In this document: in pieces, positions 62,452 through 64,000 of the stretch
How the letters are laid out: the number at the start of each line of letters is the position of its first letter
How positions within the stretch are numbered: position 1 is the stretch's first letter
From: Ptychodera flava
Taxonomy: Eukaryota; Hemichordata; Enteropneusta; Ptychoderidae
Direction: 5' to 3'
DNA: 64,000 bases
Assembly (NCBI RefSeq): GCF_041260155.1
Contig: NC_091944.1
Location: 24,229,332 to 24,293,331 of the forward strand
The notes under the pieces: model-generated
Told to the model about the DNA's origin: nothing
Databases searched by the model: none
Seen by the model: only the letters and a program-made list of their open reading frames with translations
Made by a program: the position numbers and the translations under genes

Positions 62452-62990
62452 AAATAACGGACGACGCGCTGACCATTAACGTTTATTAATGGACATGGGC
62501 GAGAGAAAGCCAAAAATTAACGGTCGAGGCTTGCCGAGCCCGTTAATTTGGCATTCCTCTCGCCCGCGTCCATAAATAAACGTTAATGGTCAGCGCGAAG
62601 TCTGTTATTTCAATTATATTATCAACGAACCCTGAAATGAACGTCAAAATTAACTAAAATTTACCGTGCGAACGACAACGGGGCCCCAGAAGCTGTCAGT
62701 GAGTAGTGTGCGCGCTGCAAAAATTTGCAAATCCGAAGATTTTTTTGAAACAAGCGTCTAAACTTGGCCCACAAATGCTCCATTTTATTTTGTGGTTGAT
62801 AATGATCTTTGTACAAATCACAATTTTCGTTTTAGCCGTAAAGTTACTATGTTTACGATATTATTCATATTCACGGGCATGAAAACAAACCATTACTGTG
62901 TATTTGTGGGCAGTCACGTGGTTCAGCTCGACCAATTAAAATGCAATAGACAGGGCATGGTAATACAGGCAGGGCGTGTTGTAATATAAT
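62452..62990 (+). mobile_element. Hairpin element H4 with 3' tail (second copy of H1)
   Basis: The palindrome 62452-62613 has the same CTGACCATTAACGTTT arms and GAGGCTTGCCGAG core as 45763-45888. The tail matches 45889-46270 to GGGCATGGTAATA. Confidence 0.87.
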
Positions 62991-62992
62991 TA

Positions 62993-63133
62993 AGCAATAA
63001 TGCACCCCCTCCCGGCTCATAATGGACGAAAGCAAACTTTGCACGACATAATGTACGAGGCGAAGCCGAGTACATTATGGAGTGCAAAGTTTGCTTGAGT
63101 CCATTATGGGCCGGGATGGGGTGCATTATTGCT
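62993..63133. mobile_element. Hairpin element H5
   Basis: Ends AGCAATAATGCACCCC and the inverse GGGGTGCATTATTGCT. Arms CATAATGGAC / GTCCATTATG and GCAAACTTTGCA / TGCAAAGTTTGC. The core is GAGGCGAAGCCGAG. Confidence 0.9.
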
Positions 63134-64000
63134 ATTATTTTATAGTTTTGGCAATGCCAGTGAATTTGTAGTTGTAGAAAACGAATAAAAAAGGAAATTT
63201 AAACTGAGTTTGAAGCCAGTGAGCGTCGTCCAGCATGATCGGCCCTGACTCTGTACATATTACATGCACTCCACACTTGCACTGAACACGCGTTCAGCAC
63301 AAAAAATGACCAGCACTTTCACGGTTCATTTTGAATTGAAAAACGATGTATTTCGAAGGAAATGAAACGTAGGGCCTAACTGCATCCCTACCGTCTACCT
63401 TTAAATATCATGCCATTCAAAAACCCGACACGGTGAAATGCCAGAGATGAAGAAAACGGAATGTCCATGCATCGACATCAGCATGATCAGCGAGCTGCAT
63501 GCCATGGTATCAGCTGATCAATACGATCATTATTATATCGCTAGTAGTACAGCATTCATTGCAAACGATATCAACAGAGTTCAACATTGTTATTCAAATG
63601 TTTATATTTCAATAATAATTGTGTCTATAAATTTAATTTTCGATGGCTTTTGAGGAGAGCTATTTTATTACGGCGAACAACTGAACTTGACGTAAACGGG
63701 TGCTTGAAAGGTACAGTTGACAAACATACTGGAGGGTTTCGGTACCGTCGCGATATCGAGAACAAGGCAAGGTAAAATCACAGACATGGAGAAAAAAACG
63801 ATGAATGAAAGTTGTCTCCGATTACAGTCAGTGCATCAGAATTAGGTGGCCGAGATGTTAGATCAACGGAGAGTCAACGGTCGTCATGATTGTTGGTAGT
63901 AGCTGACCTTGGACCGAGACTTTGAATGGCTCCGTAGTATATCCGTAGACACTTCCGGTCAAGGTTGATGACAGCAAGCTGCCGTTGTTGGCCCGTTTAC
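63134..64000. other. No gene recognised
   Basis: Short plus-strand frames at 63438-63653 and 63587-63775 have no recognised domain. A first exon starting at 63438 (MPEMKKTECPCIDISMISEL) is possible but unsupported. Confidence 0.4.

Noticed and set aside
63438..63775. Possible first exon MPEMKKTECPC.. near the window end
   Set aside because: No downstream exon in the window, no recognised domain; left as a note only.

Overview
This window is eukaryotic nuclear DNA from an invertebrate animal. It is AT-rich, with short exons bounded by GT..AG introns, dense microsatellites and many transposon remnants. A glycine-receptor-like anion channel together with a death-fold/NACHT/LRR immune receptor suggests a marine invertebrate, perhaps a non-vertebrate deuterostome (hemichordate, echinoderm or amphioxus grade). 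The species cannot be fixed from the sequence alone.

Layout. Positions 1-6849 hold no gene; the main content is two nested TIR transposons (1340-3768 with 1882-3521 inside it). Positions 6850-20533 (+) form a complete nine-exon Cys-loop anion channel gene encoding 421 aa; all exon phases agree. Its introns carry TTAA-flanked MITEs, CT microsatellites (one abuts the exon 7 acceptor) and, between the M2 and M3 exons, an old inverted repeat with arms of 1.6-1.9 kb. Positions 20534-26510 are non-coding and contain a diverged 1.8 kb segmental duplication.

Positions 26511-52853 (+) hold a 26 kb NLR-type gene: a short first exon (26511-26592), a DED-like exon (39015-39220) and a large NACHT-LRR exon (42412-44680 plus 52435-52853). 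It looks like a pseudogene. It has a one-base frameshift in the DED exon, a frameshift inside NACHT, and a 7749-bp transposon in the LRR part flanked by a perfect 5-bp duplication (GGGTG). Removing the insert and one GGGTG copy brings the two LRR halves back into one frame. The first intron carries a probable 9.9 kb TIR element (27275-37146) that contains a decayed DDE-type transposase and, near its right end, a 188-codon cysteine-rich ORF.

Positions 53,000-58,700 contain MITEs, a LINE reverse-transcriptase remnant and long AT arrays. Positions 58711-59373 (-) encode a coiled-coil protein of unknown function, probably a last exon. Positions 59,900-64,000 contain a tandem duplication, ATATT arrays and a cluster of hairpin elements. 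The hairpins share a loop motif (GAGNCGAWGNNGAG-like), and some share AGCAATAA ends, although their stems differ.

The two multi-exon genes have no evident functional link. The strongest candidates for something undescribed are the 7.75 kb element with iteron-built inverted repeats inside the NLR exon, and the hairpin family with a conserved core.
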